DNA of 30,349 nt from a virus, in the IMG/VR virus record IMGVR_UViG_3300024054_000385, positions 1 to 30,349 of that record; one strand, 5' to 3'. Positions within the stretch are counted from its first letter, which is position 1. Each line of letters opens with the position of its first letter. Shown here one piece after another: positions 15,145 to 23,031 of this stretch. A program made the translations under genes and the position numbers. The notes under the pieces are model-generated. The model searched no databases. It saw only the letters and a list, made by a program, of their open reading frames with translations, and had not been told where the DNA came from.

Positions 15145-15923
15145 GACTGCACCCCCGATGCGTTTACACCCTGCTCGCTCCAGCACCGACGTGCCCATGA
15201 ACAGAATTTGCACTCGTAGTAGCTGGGTTCATTGGCCACGCGCGGCAGCAATTCACCGGCTTCGGTGGCCTGGATGACCTTGACTGCCCGATCAGACATG
15301 CGCTGCGCCAGCGCTGCATCAAACGGCACCAGTTCCAGCCAGAGCTCCTGGGTGTCCTTGTTGATGGCGGTGAACAGTGCCGGATGGGAGGCGATGCCAG
15401 GGATGCTCGGCTCCATGTAGGCTTGGTAGATCGCCATTTGCGCGGCGTAGACTGGCTTGGTCACGGTCACACCCTTCTTGGCGGTATCGCGCCAGTTCTT
15501 GTCGTTCATGGTCTTGCACTCCCAGAGCATGGGAAACGACAAGCCGAGCTCGACAGGAGCGCCAGCAATCACACCATCGACATGCCCCTGGATGCGGCCA
15601 CCCGCAACTGAGAAGCCAAATTGTTCGCCATCCTGCTTGCGGGTGTAGAGGTCGAAGCCGGCAAGACGCAGCCAGCGAATGGCCAGGTCCTCCATGACAT
15701 GACCGACTTCAAAGATCCGCAGCGTGCGACCAGGCAGCTCGGCACCGTCGTCCAGCGGTGCGTCGACATACTCGTATTGCAGGGCGCGCTCGCAAGGCAC
15801 ACCAAGGCGTGAGGCGCCCAGATAGCGCCGCCGGGCCTGCTGGCCGCGCTCGGCTTGCAGGGCAGCATCCAGCAGCATTGACACCTGCTCGTGAAATTTC
15901 GGTTGATGGTTCAGATCGATCAT
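15141..15923 (-). CDS. PD-(D/E)XK nuclease, Cas4-like with Fe-S cysteines
   Basis: 260 aa. The nuclease core has GHVDGVI (Asp116) and LWECKTM (Glu135, Lys137), the D...ExK site of RecB/Cas4-type exonucleases, and QMAIYQAYM matches the QhxxY motif. One cysteine lies early (GVPCERALQYEY, Cys44) and three at the C-terminus in C-x2-C-x5-C (ECKFCSWARRC), the arrangement that holds a 4Fe-4S cluster in Cas4/AddB/Dna2. It should resect DNA ends to feed the single-strand annealing protein encoded at 18699. The ATG at 15923 overlaps the DUF6511 stop (TGATG). Confidence 0.9.
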   Translation of the reverse strand: MIDLNHQPKFHEQVSMLLDAALQAERGQQARRRYLGASRLGVPCERALQYEYVDAPLDDGAELPGRTLRIFEVGHVMEDLAIRWLRLAGFDLYTRKQDGEQFGFSVAGGRIQGHVDGVIAGAPVELGLSFPMLWECKTMNDKNWRDTAKKGVTVTKPVYAAQMAIYQAYMEPSIPGIASHPALFTAINKDTQELWLELVPFDAALAQRMSDRAVKVIQATEAGELLPRVANEPSYYECKFCSWARRCWSEQGVNASGVQS

Positions 15924-16369
15924 CAAAATGGAATCCTGTGGTGATCGCCACCCGTGCTGGCAGTGGCCTTGCGGCTGGCGAGTTGTTCAAAGAAAGTGCG
16001 GTCGCGCTCGACCATGCGTTCGTGCTCGGCCAGCATGTGGGCCTGATACGCGTCGACCACGACCTCCACCAGGCGCAGGACTTCGTCCTTGCCGTAATCG
16101 GCCAAGGGGCGATCCATGCCAATGGAAGCGACGTACTCGCCCAAGGGGGCAAGTGCGGATTGCATAGCGGCGAGCTCCATGTCACTGGGGTCAATCACGG
16201 CGTCCTCCTGAAACTGGGTCAGGCGTTCCATGACTCTGGAAAAAGCGTTCTGACAACGCATGGAGCAGAACACCCAGCGATCGCTGTAGCGACGGGGGTC
16301 GGAGCGCCGCAAACGCGGGTTGAAATACCCCAGGCCTTTGGCTTGGCGGGAACACACAGCACATCTCAC
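15923..16369 (-). CDS. DUF6511 zinc-binding protein
   Basis: 148 aa starting at GTG (16369), with GGAGG four to five bases upstream and a GTGA overlap with the helicase stop. The N-terminus has two Cys pairs (RCAVCSRQAKGLGYFNP and VFCSMRCQNAF), a likely zinc ribbon; the middle and C-terminus are helical (DEVLRLVEVVVDAYQAHMLA). This matches the DUF6511 pattern found in replication modules of prophages. The function is unknown; position suggests an accessory for helicase or nuclease. Confidence 0.85.
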   Translation of the reverse strand: MRCAVCSRQAKGLGYFNPRLRRSDPRRYSDRWVFCSMRCQNAFSRVMERLTQFQEDAVIDPSDMELAAMQSALAPLGEYVASIGMDRPLADYGKDEVLRLVEVVVDAYQAHMLAEHERMVERDRTFFEQLASRKATASTGGDHHRIPF

Positions 16370-18054
16370 GCTACCTCCCGAAACTCGGTCATCACCGCAT
16401 CGTTGGCAGCCGTCACCAGGCGCTGGATGGCTGCCTTGTTGAACTGGAAGGTCAACAGCGCCGAGGCCTGATAGCGGGTCAGGCTGAAATCCGCGCGCAG
16501 CGGCGCAGGCAGGTAACGCAGCTGCCCAGGTGTGGGCGACTCCTGCAACCAGCGACGGGTTTTGTGAGCGGCATCGTCGACCTCCTGGTCATTGAGCCAG
16601 TCATTGGCCTGCGCCAGACACACCGTGCGCTCACCGGCGCCCAGCAAGCGGGCGGGAAGTTTCTCGGCACCACCTACCGCGTACCAACGCCCGCTCAGGA
16701 AGAACACACCCGCCCAGGCCTTGAAGCCCGTGGCCAGCAGTGCGCAGTCATCTCCAAACAGATCGCACCAAGCAAAGTTGGAGCGCTTGAGCAGATCGAT
16801 TTCGGTCATCACAAAATCGCTTATCTGATGACGCGTCTCCTCGATCTCCTTGGCAAAGCTATGACCACACAGCGGACACTCTCGACTGGCCATCGGCACT
16901 TCGGCATCACACTGAGGACAGCGCTTGGTCGGCGCCTCGCCGTCACCGGCAAAACCGTCCAGATCGACTTCCTGCTCCAGACTGCCGTGCCGCAGGGAGG
17001 CGGTGCCAAAGTCCAGCACCACGCAATCCGTCTTGATCACACCCGGGTGTTCAGTTGGGTCGACCACGCGCAGGCCACGCCCGACCATCTGGATCAGGGG
17101 CGACTTGTAGGAACTGGGCCGCAGCAGGACGATGCAGGAGGTCGGGGTGTAGTCGTACCCTTCCGTGAGCACGGCCACGTTCACCAGCACCATCACATCG
17201 CCGGTTTCATACGAAGCCAGGGTGGACTGCCGCTCGGCAGGTGTCATCTCGCCATGAACCACAGCGGCCCGAACACCCGCCGCGTTGAAGGCCTGGCAGA
17301 CGGCGTAGGCGTGATCCACTGTGGCAGCAAACGCAATGGTCTTGCGCCGGGCCGCATGCTTCTGCCAGTGCTGGACCACCGCTGCATTGACGGGCGTGGT
17401 GTTCATGATCGATGCCACGGCATTCATGTCGTAGTCGTCGGTCAGTTTGCGCACGCCGTCAAGGGCGTCGCGCGTTCCGACATCGACCACGAAGGTGCGC
17501 GGTGGCACCAAATGGCCGGAGCGAATCAGCTCGCCCAGCCGGATCTGGTCCGCGACGTTGGAGAACACCTCGCGCAGGCCCTTGCCGTCCCCACGATTGG
17601 GCGTAGCGGTCACGCCATAAATCAGCGCATGCGGGTTCTTTGCCCGGACCGAGTCGATAACCAGCCGATAGGTCGGCGCGGCACAGTGGTGGGCTTCATC
17701 GATGACCAGCATGTCCAGCGTGGGCATCTGCTCCAGGTTGCGTGCCAAGGATTGCACCATGGCAAAGGTGGCCTGACCCGACCAGGACTTCTGGTGGGCA
17801 TCAAACACCGAGGTGCTGACATGCGGATTGACGCGGCCAAACTTGGTCAGGTTTTGCGCGGTCAATTCGTCCCGGTGCGCCAAGATGCAGGCCTTGGCGT
17901 CCGGGTGTTGAAGAAACTCCCCGGCGGTGCCGGACAGGCAGATCGTTTTGCCTGCACCGGTCGGCGCCACGCCGAGGGTGTTGCCATGGGCCTTCAGGGC
18001 CGTGACGCAGCGGGTGACAAATTCCCGCTGCCGAGGACGCAGCATCATCGCCAT
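16366..18054 (-). CDS. DEAD/DEAH-box helicase (SF2)
   Basis: 562 aa with the full SF2 set: Walker A GVAPTGAGKTICLSG (about 28-42), DEAH in MLVIDEAHHCAAPTYR (about 115), motif III-like YGVTATPNRGDGKGL, motif V VLTEGYD and motif VI QMVGRGLRVV. A C-terminal zinc ribbon (CPQCDAEVP and CPLCGHSF, about 385-405) follows. It resembles phage and RadD/RecQ-like repair helicases and should unwind phage DNA during replication or recombination. AAGGAGGG lies directly against the first ATG, so the in-frame ATG at 18048 (MMLRPRQ) is the likelier start. Reliable family call. Confidence 0.96.
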   Translation of the reverse strand: MAMMLRPRQREFVTRCVTALKAHGNTLGVAPTGAGKTICLSGTAGEFLQHPDAKACILAHRDELTAQNLTKFGRVNPHVSTSVFDAHQKSWSGQATFAMVQSLARNLEQMPTLDMLVIDEAHHCAAPTYRLVIDSVRAKNPHALIYGVTATPNRGDGKGLREVFSNVADQIRLGELIRSGHLVPPRTFVVDVGTRDALDGVRKLTDDYDMNAVASIMNTTPVNAAVVQHWQKHAARRKTIAFAATVDHAYAVCQAFNAAGVRAAVVHGEMTPAERQSTLASYETGDVMVLVNVAVLTEGYDYTPTSCIVLLRPSSYKSPLIQMVGRGLRVVDPTEHPGVIKTDCVVLDFGTASLRHGSLEQEVDLDGFAGDGEAPTKRCPQCDAEVPMASRECPLCGHSFAKEIEETRHQISDFVMTEIDLLKRSNFAWCDLFGDDCALLATGFKAWAGVFFLSGRWYAVGGAEKLPARLLGAGERTVCLAQANDWLNDQEVDDAAHKTRRWLQESPTPGQLRYLPAPLRADFSLTRYQASALLTFQFNKAAIQRLVTAANDAVMTEFREVA

Positions 18055-18060
18055 CCCTCC

Positions 18061-18684
18061 TTATTGCGCCCAGGCAGGACGGGTGGGAACGGCAGGCGCC
18101 GATGATACAGGAGGCGTACCGGTGGGCGGAGCCGCGGACGCGTGACTGGGGGTGCGCATAGGCTGCCCCATCAGCGCGGCATACTCCTTGTGATCCGGCT
18201 GAATGGCGGCCTTGATCACGTTCTTGTCGTCGCCGTTCTGATCCTTCTCGACATCGATGCGAGCGACAAACTCCACGCCATCCAGATCGGCAAACCCCTT
18301 TATGCGGCGCGCACTCTGCGCCTGCGGCGAGTTGTCGGCCGGATGGATACCCCGTGCCGAATTCAGGATGGCGCGCAGGAAGCTGCGGCCGATGTTGGTC
18401 CACTCAGGACCCTTCGGGCTGGACAGACCGATCAGGCCAAACACCACCCTCTTGGCAAACGGCCCCTCCAGAATGGTGAACTTGGCGTTGAGATAGATGG
18501 CGCCGGTTTTGTCGGAACGGGTCGCGTAGCCGCCCGTCCAACCCTGGCTCGGATCGTCATAACCGCCCGGGCGTATGGCCATGATGACCTTGGCCAGGGT
18601 TTTGGGTGGAATCAGGGCGTACTCGCGCTGGTCCTCGGCATCGTTGAAGTCATTCCAGGCGGCGTTGTTGCTGTAGCTGTTCAT
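18061..18684 (-). CDS. Conserved phage protein, possible SSB-like
   Basis: 207 aa. The folded part (about 20-160) is beta-rich: YALIPPKTLAKVIMAIRPGG, GAIYLNAKFTILEGPFAKRV, VFGLIGLSSPKGPEWTNIG and VEFVARIDVEKDQNGDDKNV. A disordered Pro/Ala-rich tail ends in RPAWAQ. The architecture (OB-like beta core, flexible tail) and its place between a Sak4-type ATPase and a helicase point to a single-stranded DNA-binding protein, but I see no diagnostic motif. GGAGA precedes the ATG by six bases. Moderate confidence in a DNA role, low in the exact one. Confidence 0.6.
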   Translation of the reverse strand: MNSYSNNAAWNDFNDAEDQREYALIPPKTLAKVIMAIRPGGYDDPSQGWTGGYATRSDKTGAIYLNAKFTILEGPFAKRVVFGLIGLSSPKGPEWTNIGRSFLRAILNSARGIHPADNSPQAQSARRIKGFADLDGVEFVARIDVEKDQNGDDKNVIKAAIQPDHKEYAALMGQPMRTPSHASAAPPTGTPPVSSAPAVPTRPAWAQ

Positions 18685-18698
18685 GAGTACTCTCCTGC

Positions 18699-19502
18699 TT
18701 ATTGCGCGCGCGGCGCAGTGATCTTGGAAATGAGCCGGCCCAGATGCGGCTCCTCGACGACTTCCAGTCGTCCGGAACGGTCTTTGGCGGGGTAGCCCCA
18801 GGGGTTGATGTGCTGGCAGACAAAGGCCCGATAAGGAGTGCCGTCATCCGACTTGAGCACCACCATCGAGATGACCTGATCAACGATGCCGGGCAGCTCC
18901 AGCGCAGCTTTGGAGCCTTCGATCTGCGGACTGAACACCTTGCGATTGAAGTCGTCGAGCTTTTCGTCGAGGATCCCAACCAGCCAGATGTCCTTGTCAC
19001 GGACATGCTGCAACTGGGTGAGCCACCCGACCAGTTCGCTGGCATGCAGACCATAAGCACCCCGCGTGTCGGGCTTGCCAGTTTTTTCGGAGAAGGCCTG
19101 CGGTTGCCCTTTGGCCCATTGCAGGCACAGGCGCCCGGCGACCGTGATCGAGTCCACGAAGATCAGCGAGTACTTGGCCAGCATGGCGGGATCGCCATAC
19201 TGGGCGCACACTTGGTCGTAATGCGCCTGGCTGTAGGACTGGTCGTTGCGCAGTGCGGGATTCGGGCCACCGATGTAGCAGGCCAGATCCCGGCATTCCT
19301 GCCAGGTGCGCGGACGCACGCTGTCACCAGGCCAATCCAGCACCGCCAGATCGCCGGCCTCCAGGTCGATGAACAGGGTGTGCGCCGCATCGGCAGTTTT
19401 AAGAAGCGTGGTTTTGCCCACACCCGAGGGCCCAAGGATGACGCCCTTGGAGCCACGCTTTTCTGCGAGGCGCTGCTCGGCGGAGATGAATGGGAAGCTC
19501 AT
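18699..19502 (-). CDS. AAA_24-type RecA-like ATPase (Sak4-like recombinase)
   Basis: 267 aa. Walker A GVILGPSGVGKTTLL (about 20-34) and Walker B YSLIFVDSITV (about 123-133) sit in a RecA-core ATPase of the AAA_24 type, the group that includes phage Sak4 single-strand annealing proteins. The ending PWGYPAKDRSGRLEVVEEP is typical of these phage proteins. It should load on single strands and promote annealing or strand exchange with the nuclease at 15141 and the putative SSB at 18061. The ATG at 19502 is set by GGGGAGG six bases upstream; the longer frame to 19718 overlaps the previous gene. Confidence 0.9.
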   Translation of the reverse strand: MSFPFISAEQRLAEKRGSKGVILGPSGVGKTTLLKTADAAHTLFIDLEAGDLAVLDWPGDSVRPRTWQECRDLACYIGGPNPALRNDQSYSQAHYDQVCAQYGDPAMLAKYSLIFVDSITVAGRLCLQWAKGQPQAFSEKTGKPDTRGAYGLHASELVGWLTQLQHVRDKDIWLVGILDEKLDDFNRKVFSPQIEGSKAALELPGIVDQVISMVVLKSDDGTPYRAFVCQHINPWGYPAKDRSGRLEVVEEPHLGRLISKITAPRAQ

Positions 19503-19503
19503 T

Positions 19504-19788
19504 TCAGACCTCCCCACCAAAGATCTCGGTGACTTTGTCCGTGCCGAGCGCACCTCGGGCGCGCGCCAGGTCATGCAGGCGGCGCAGGGAATGCAACTGG
19601 CAGGAGATTTCGGAAGAACGCGCTTCCAGCCCCTGGATGGCAAAGGCGAGGTCATCGACCGATGCTTGGTCGAGCGGAAGGCGAGCGATCTCGGTCTGCC
19701 CGGCGTGGCCCGGCACACGGATGGTTTCCGGCAGGTCCGACAGGGACAGGGTTTTCTTGCGCAGGGATTCGATGAGGTTTTTGAACAT
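19504..19788 (-). CDS. Hypothetical 94-aa phage protein
   Basis: Sequence MFKNLIESLRKKTLSLSDLP, then helices VDDLAFAIQGLEARSSEISC and QLHSLRRLHDLARARGALG. A coiled-coil-like helical region occupies residues 40-75. No family recognised. The ATG at 19788 has GGAG eight bases before it and begins five bases after the preceding stop. Member of the early operon between the 160-aa protein and the Sak4-like ATPase. Confidence 0.65.
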   Translation of the reverse strand: MFKNLIESLRKKTLSLSDLPETIRVPGHAGQTEIARLPLDQASVDDLAFAIQGLEARSSEISCQLHSLRRLHDLARARGALGTDKVTEIFGGEV

Positions 19789-19793
19789 GGTGA

Positions 19794-20276
19794 TTACTCC
19801 GAAAGCAGGGCGAGACGGAAGCTGGGCTTGCCCACCTTCACGGTTCGTGCGGGAATGAATTGCTCGCGCAAGGCGGTTGCCCAAGCGGAGAACTTGGTCT
19901 CTGAGACGCGGTAGCTGACCTCGATGTATTCACGCGGGTTGTCGCCATTGGCGGCAATGCGTGCATCCAAGTTGGTCAGCAGCGCCTGATCCCACTCGAC
20001 CTTCTTGGGCAGGTCGGCTGTGATGCGCACCTCGCCATCGTCGAAATGCACGACACCACTGTCCTTGCCAGCGACCATGCGCAGGTGCTTGGCGCGCTCG
20101 GCGTACTTGAGATTGAGGGCGTGTTCGATGTGATCGACCTGTGCCTTGGCGGTGGCCAGGCGGTCGGCGGCCAACGTCTTCAGTTGGAACAAGCTGCGAG
20201 CATCGAATGCGGCCAGTTCGGTGGCCGGGATGGACAGAACGTCCTGGTGTTGCGGGGGCAGATGGGTTTGGCTCAT
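19794..20276 (-). CDS. Hypothetical 160-aa early phage protein
   Basis: Helical N-terminal half (FDARSLFQLKTLAADRLATA, KAQVDHIEHALNLKYAERAK), likely a coiled coil over about 25-65, and a beta-rich C-terminal half (GVVHFDDGEVRITADLPKKV; YIEVSYRVSETKFSAW). The second half fits a compact phage-specific domain that I cannot name. GGAGG seven bases before the ATG is ideal, and the start overlaps the AlpA-like gene as ATGA. It probably acts early, with the recombination genes. Confidence 0.7.
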   Translation of the reverse strand: MSQTHLPPQHQDVLSIPATELAAFDARSLFQLKTLAADRLATAKAQVDHIEHALNLKYAERAKHLRMVAGKDSGVVHFDDGEVRITADLPKKVEWDQALLTNLDARIAANGDNPREYIEVSYRVSETKFSAWATALREQFIPARTVKVGKPSFRLALLSE

Positions 20277-20485
20277 GCCACACCTCCTGCGACCACACGC
20301 GACGAAGTGCTGCTGTGCAGACTCCTCGCCTCGTACTCCTCGATGTCCTCGACGCGGTAGAGGACACGGCCCTGTAATTTCAGGTACACCGGCCCGATAC
20401 CGGCGGATCGCCAGCGCTCGAGCGTGGCCTCCGCGACATTCCAGCGCTCAGCCAGTTGGCGCTGATTCAGGTGTTTGACACTCAC
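20273..20485 (-). CDS. AlpA/excisionase-like HTH protein 1
   Basis: 70 aa with a MerR-type winged HTH: LNQRQLAERWNVAEATLERW then RSAGIGPVYLKLQGRVLYRV and EDIEEYEA (HTH_17/AlpA pattern). Such proteins act as excisionases or small transcription factors. The start is GTG with AAGGAG six bases upstream. It opens the early operon. It is a paralogue of the protein at 20653 (same LNQ-QLAERW, ERWR, GP-YLKL-GRV-YR and VE-YE positions). The 167 bases upstream hold a repeat array it might bind. Confidence 0.88.
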   Translation of the reverse strand: MSVKHLNQRQLAERWNVAEATLERWRSAGIGPVYLKLQGRVLYRVEDIEEYEARSLHSSTSSRVVAGGVA

Positions 20486-20539
20486 GTTTATCTCCTTTCA
20501 GGTGATTGCGAAAACGTGAGTGCAGTTTGGAATTCAGGG

Positions 20540-20581
20540 GGTGGGCAAACCGGTGGGCAAGGTGGACGGAAAGGGTGGGCA
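20540..20581. repeat. GGTGGGCA repeat cluster upstream of early operon
   Basis: GGTGGGCA starts at 20540, 20552 and 20574, with a degenerate GGTGGACG at 20561. Spacing is 9-13 bases, close to one helical turn. It lies between the two AlpA-like genes, before the start of the early operon, so it is a candidate operator array for one of them or for the repressor. Confidence 0.55.
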
Positions 20582-20652
20582 GAACTGGCAATTGATGCCC
20601 GTGCCGGTCTAAACGGGACTGTTCTTGGCGATTCGACCTTGCAAGGCCTGGA

Positions 20653-20859
20653 TCAGGAACTTGCGCTGTTGACCTGAGGCCGCATGCTTTGCAAGCAGCG
20701 CAACTCGTATGCCTCTACGTCTTGCAGTCGGTACATAACCCGACCATGCAGCTTGAGGTAATCGGGTCCGATTTTTTCGTGTCGCCAGCGCTCAAGAGAT
20801 GCTTCGCTGACCTGCCAGCGTTCAGCCAGTTGCTTTTGATTCAAGTGACGGATTTCCAT
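20653..20859 (-). CDS. AlpA/excisionase-like HTH protein 2
   Basis: 68 aa, the second of the pair: LNQKQLAERWQVSEASLERW, then GPDYLKLHGRVMYRLQDVEA and YELRCLQ. The winged-HTH core aligns with the protein at 20273 over about 55 residues without gaps; the C-termini differ. It starts at an ATG with only a weak ribosome binding site and is separated from its neighbours by 167 and 121 bases, so it may have its own control. Candidates are excisionase partner of the serine recombinase or early-gene activator. Confidence 0.87.
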   Translation of the reverse strand: MEIRHLNQKQLAERWQVSEASLERWRHEKIGPDYLKLHGRVMYRLQDVEAYELRCLQSMRPQVNSASS

Positions 20860-20945
20860 GGTGACTCACTGCTGTTGAATGACCACCATTGAGGCGCTGA
20901 TTGGCATTGAAGCCAAGCGCTTTAGCCGTGCCGGGAGAGTATCTG

Positions 20946-20965
20946 CAGCACAAAAGCGTGTGCTG
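20946..20965 (-). terminator. Weak terminator-like hairpin after the WYL-like gene
   Basis: CAGCACA (20946-20952) pairs with TGTGCTG (20959-20965) around six bases, 15 bases past the last gene of the defence-like operon. No T-run follows, so if it ends transcription it does so poorly or protects the 3' end. Confidence 0.3.
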
Positions 20966-20980
20966 TACTCGGACAAAAAT

Positions 20981-21268
20981 TCAGATCTGCGCGTCGATTC
21001 GCAGAAAGGCTTTGTCGTTCCGTTTGTAGTCCGGGCGCGGGCCGAAAAATTTACCCGGGAGAATCGTGAGCTGCCGAATCTCGCGGATGTGGAATAGCTT
21101 CCAGCCCACGTACTCCCCGGATTCACTCCCGCCTTGCATTTGGTAGGCCCGAAGTGCAGGATGGCCTTTCTTGTCCGTACCGCAACAGTGGGGCTCAACC
21201 ACCCTTGGAAATCCGTCATACGTGAAGGACAGTAGGTGGCGGTCGTGGATGGCAGATGAGATGGTCAT
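20981..21268 (-). CDS. Minimal WYL-like domain protein
   Basis: 95 aa: SSAIHDRHLLSFTYDGFPRV, VEPHCCGTDKKGHPALRAYQ, GEYVGWKLFHIREIRQLTIL and a C-terminal GPRPDYKRNDKAF. The strand order and the FTYDG, P--YG-----G and W-LFH-REI pattern recall a lone WYL domain, a ligand-sensing Sm-like fold normally fused to an HTH. No HTH is present here. AGGAG lies six bases before the ATG at 21268, chosen over 21298. It starts 26 bases after the RloB-like stop, so it is probably co-transcribed with the ATPase/RloB pair and may sense a nucleotide or nucleic acid for them. Confidence 0.7.
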   Translation of the reverse strand: MTISSAIHDRHLLSFTYDGFPRVVEPHCCGTDKKGHPALRAYQMQGGSESGEYVGWKLFHIREIRQLTILPGKFFGPRPDYKRNDKAFLRIDAQI

Positions 21269-21294
21269 GGCATGCTCCTGGTCAGTTTCAAATT

Positions 21295-21801
21295 TCAACG
21301 CCCCTCGAAGGCCGTCAGCAGCTGGTCCAATTCGAGGATCTTCAATCTGGCGGCATCGAGCACCGTCTTCGGAAAATGCTTGGCATAGCTCTGACGTTCC
21401 GTCAGATCGACGTCGATCAAATGCTGAATCGCCTTTTTACAGTCCGCACATTGGTCGGCTGGGCGTCTTCCCAGAATCGACAGCAACAGACCTTCGAAGC
21501 AAGGTATCGAGCCGACCATGTCGATCTTGGCTTTTCGAGCATCCTTCTTCAGTTTGTCAGTCCATGGAATGTCTGTATCAAGCAGGGCAGCACGTGCGTC
21601 ATAGCTGTAAATTCTGGCCTGCCGTGCCGCGTGATCAATGACGTTCTCCGGGCCTTTGCCGTGTGCATTGCGCACGGTCACAGCTACGCCAGCGCCACCA
21701 GAGCAATAAAGATCACGCAGATGCTTGAGGAAGGCCTCCTCCGAGTCACCTTCGCCAACGATCAGCAGCGTTTTACGAACCCGATGTTGTTTGCGAGCCA
21801 T
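21295..21801 (-). CDS. RloB-like Toprim-fold protein
   Basis: 168 aa. LLIVGEGDSEEAFLKHLRDL at the N-terminus supplies the glutamate of a Toprim-like site; the second strand has RAALLDTDIPW with the acidic DxD, and IPCFEGLLLSIL follows in the usual RloB position. Two Cys (QCADCKKA) could bind metal. RloB proteins pair with an ABC-type ATPase (RloA/AbiL type) in phage-defence and restriction-linked loci and are thought to be metal-dependent nucleases. It begins nine bases after the ATPase stop; the ATG at 21801 follows AAGGGA. Family call fairly sure; nuclease activity is inferred. Confidence 0.8.
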   Translation of the reverse strand: MARKQHRVRKTLLIVGEGDSEEAFLKHLRDLYCSGGAGVAVTVRNAHGKGPENVIDHAARQARIYSYDARAALLDTDIPWTDKLKKDARKAKIDMVGSIPCFEGLLLSILGRRPADQCADCKKAIQHLIDVDLTERQSYAKHFPKTVLDAARLKILELDQLLTAFEGR

Positions 21802-21810
21802 CACCGTCCC

Positions 21811-22995
21811 TTACAACTGGGGGATGGCGCCGTAAGCACCCGCCATGTATTTGGCGTACAGGTTGTCATCGGCACGAACACCCTTGACGCTGTCCAGTCG
21901 CCAGGCATCGCTCTCGCAGTTATCGTCTTTTTCGACCAGTACCACCTGCGCCTTGTGCAGCAGGCTCAACACCTCGATGGAATGGCAGGTAAAAATGATC
22001 TGCGCATTGTGCGGGTTGGTTTTCTGAGAAAAGTACAAATCCAGTAGCGGGGTGAGCATGTGCGGATGAAGATCCGCCTCGAGCTCATCGATCACGACCA
22101 GACCACCGTGCTGCAGCGCCGGCAAGATGCGGGACAGCAAAATGAACGCGCCCTGGGTACCGCTGGATTCATGCAAAAACATCAATGGATGTTCTTTGTC
22201 GCCCACGCGGTGAATGCCGAAGGGGATGTGAATCTCTTCGGTTTTGCCACTTTCACGTGTCACCGTGTGTTTCTCGACACGCACATCCGACAGGCCAAAA
22301 TCCCACTGATGCAACAGGGTCGCCATCTGGCTACGAATGCCAATGTTTTTGGCATAGAACTCGGAGGCGCGCATGATCTGATCATGATCCATGGCCTGAC
22401 GACCCAGGCCATAGACGTTACTCAGCACATTGGCAGACACCAGTTTCAAGGCCAAATCCACTTCGTACTGTGCGGCCGTCGAAATCAGCGATGCGTTTTC
22501 GCGAACCTTCTCAGCTTCCTTTTGAAGCATGCCGAACTGCTGCTGTTTGACCGTATAGCCCTTGCGTTCAGGATTCCATTCGCGGGTAAAGACATACGAG
22601 AAGGCACGGCTTTGTTTGCTGTACAGCGACTCGTGGTAGACGCGATCCCTTGAGGCAATCAGACGGTAGCGCCATTCACGGCCGTCGAACTCGAACTCCA
22701 CCTCGAAGGTGCTGGGCTCGGTCGTTGCCGAAAAGTGGGCTGCCAGGGGAATCTGATCGTCTGGCTTGGCATGAAACGAGTGCTTGACGAACCAGTCGAC
22801 GAAGACCAGCGATTTGATCAAGGTTGTTTTACCGCTTGCGTTGGCGCCTACGACCGCGATGGCTTTGGAAAGGCGGGTGCCAAGAGCAGACGTGCAGGAC
22901 CGGCCATCCTCAGGGGTGTGGCGGTTCAGTTCCAGCGATATCTGCACGGGCTCTCTGAACGACTGGAAGTTTTGCAGGGTGAATGAGCGAAGCAT
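21811..22995 (-). CDS. OLD/COG1106-type ABC ATPase (AbiL/RloA-like)
   Basis: 394 aa. LRSFTLQNFQSFREPVQISL opens the ABC/SMC-like fold; Walker A is AVVGANASGKTTLI (47-60), the signature segment LHESSGTQGAFILL (about 276-289), Walker B GLVVIDELEADLHPHML (about 300-316) and the switch histidine IIFTCHSIEVL. This is the COG1106/AAA_15 type seen in two-gene abortive-infection systems with RloB-like partners. It should sense invading phage and gate the partner's activity. It has its own promoter with a palindromic spacer and codon use visibly less GC-rich than neighbouring phage genes, so it was probably acquired as a cassette. Confidence 0.93.
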   Translation of the reverse strand: MLRSFTLQNFQSFREPVQISLELNRHTPEDGRSCTSALGTRLSKAIAVVGANASGKTTLIKSLVFVDWFVKHSFHAKPDDQIPLAAHFSATTEPSTFEVEFEFDGREWRYRLIASRDRVYHESLYSKQSRAFSYVFTREWNPERKGYTVKQQQFGMLQKEAEKVRENASLISTAAQYEVDLALKLVSANVLSNVYGLGRQAMDHDQIMRASEFYAKNIGIRSQMATLLHQWDFGLSDVRVEKHTVTRESGKTEEIHIPFGIHRVGDKEHPLMFLHESSGTQGAFILLSRILPALQHGGLVVIDELEADLHPHMLTPLLDLYFSQKTNPHNAQIIFTCHSIEVLSLLHKAQVVLVEKDDNCESDAWRLDSVKGVRADDNLYAKYMAGAYGAIPQL

Positions 22996-23031
22996 GACGT
23001 GACTCTTAGGGCGATTTCAACAAGTTTTTGT

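Noticed and set aside
16564-18105. A 513-aa plus-strand open frame
   Set aside because: It is antisense to the SF2 helicase, which has complete motifs. The long frame is a GC-rich codon shadow rich in His, Gly and Arg, with no ribosome binding site or domain.
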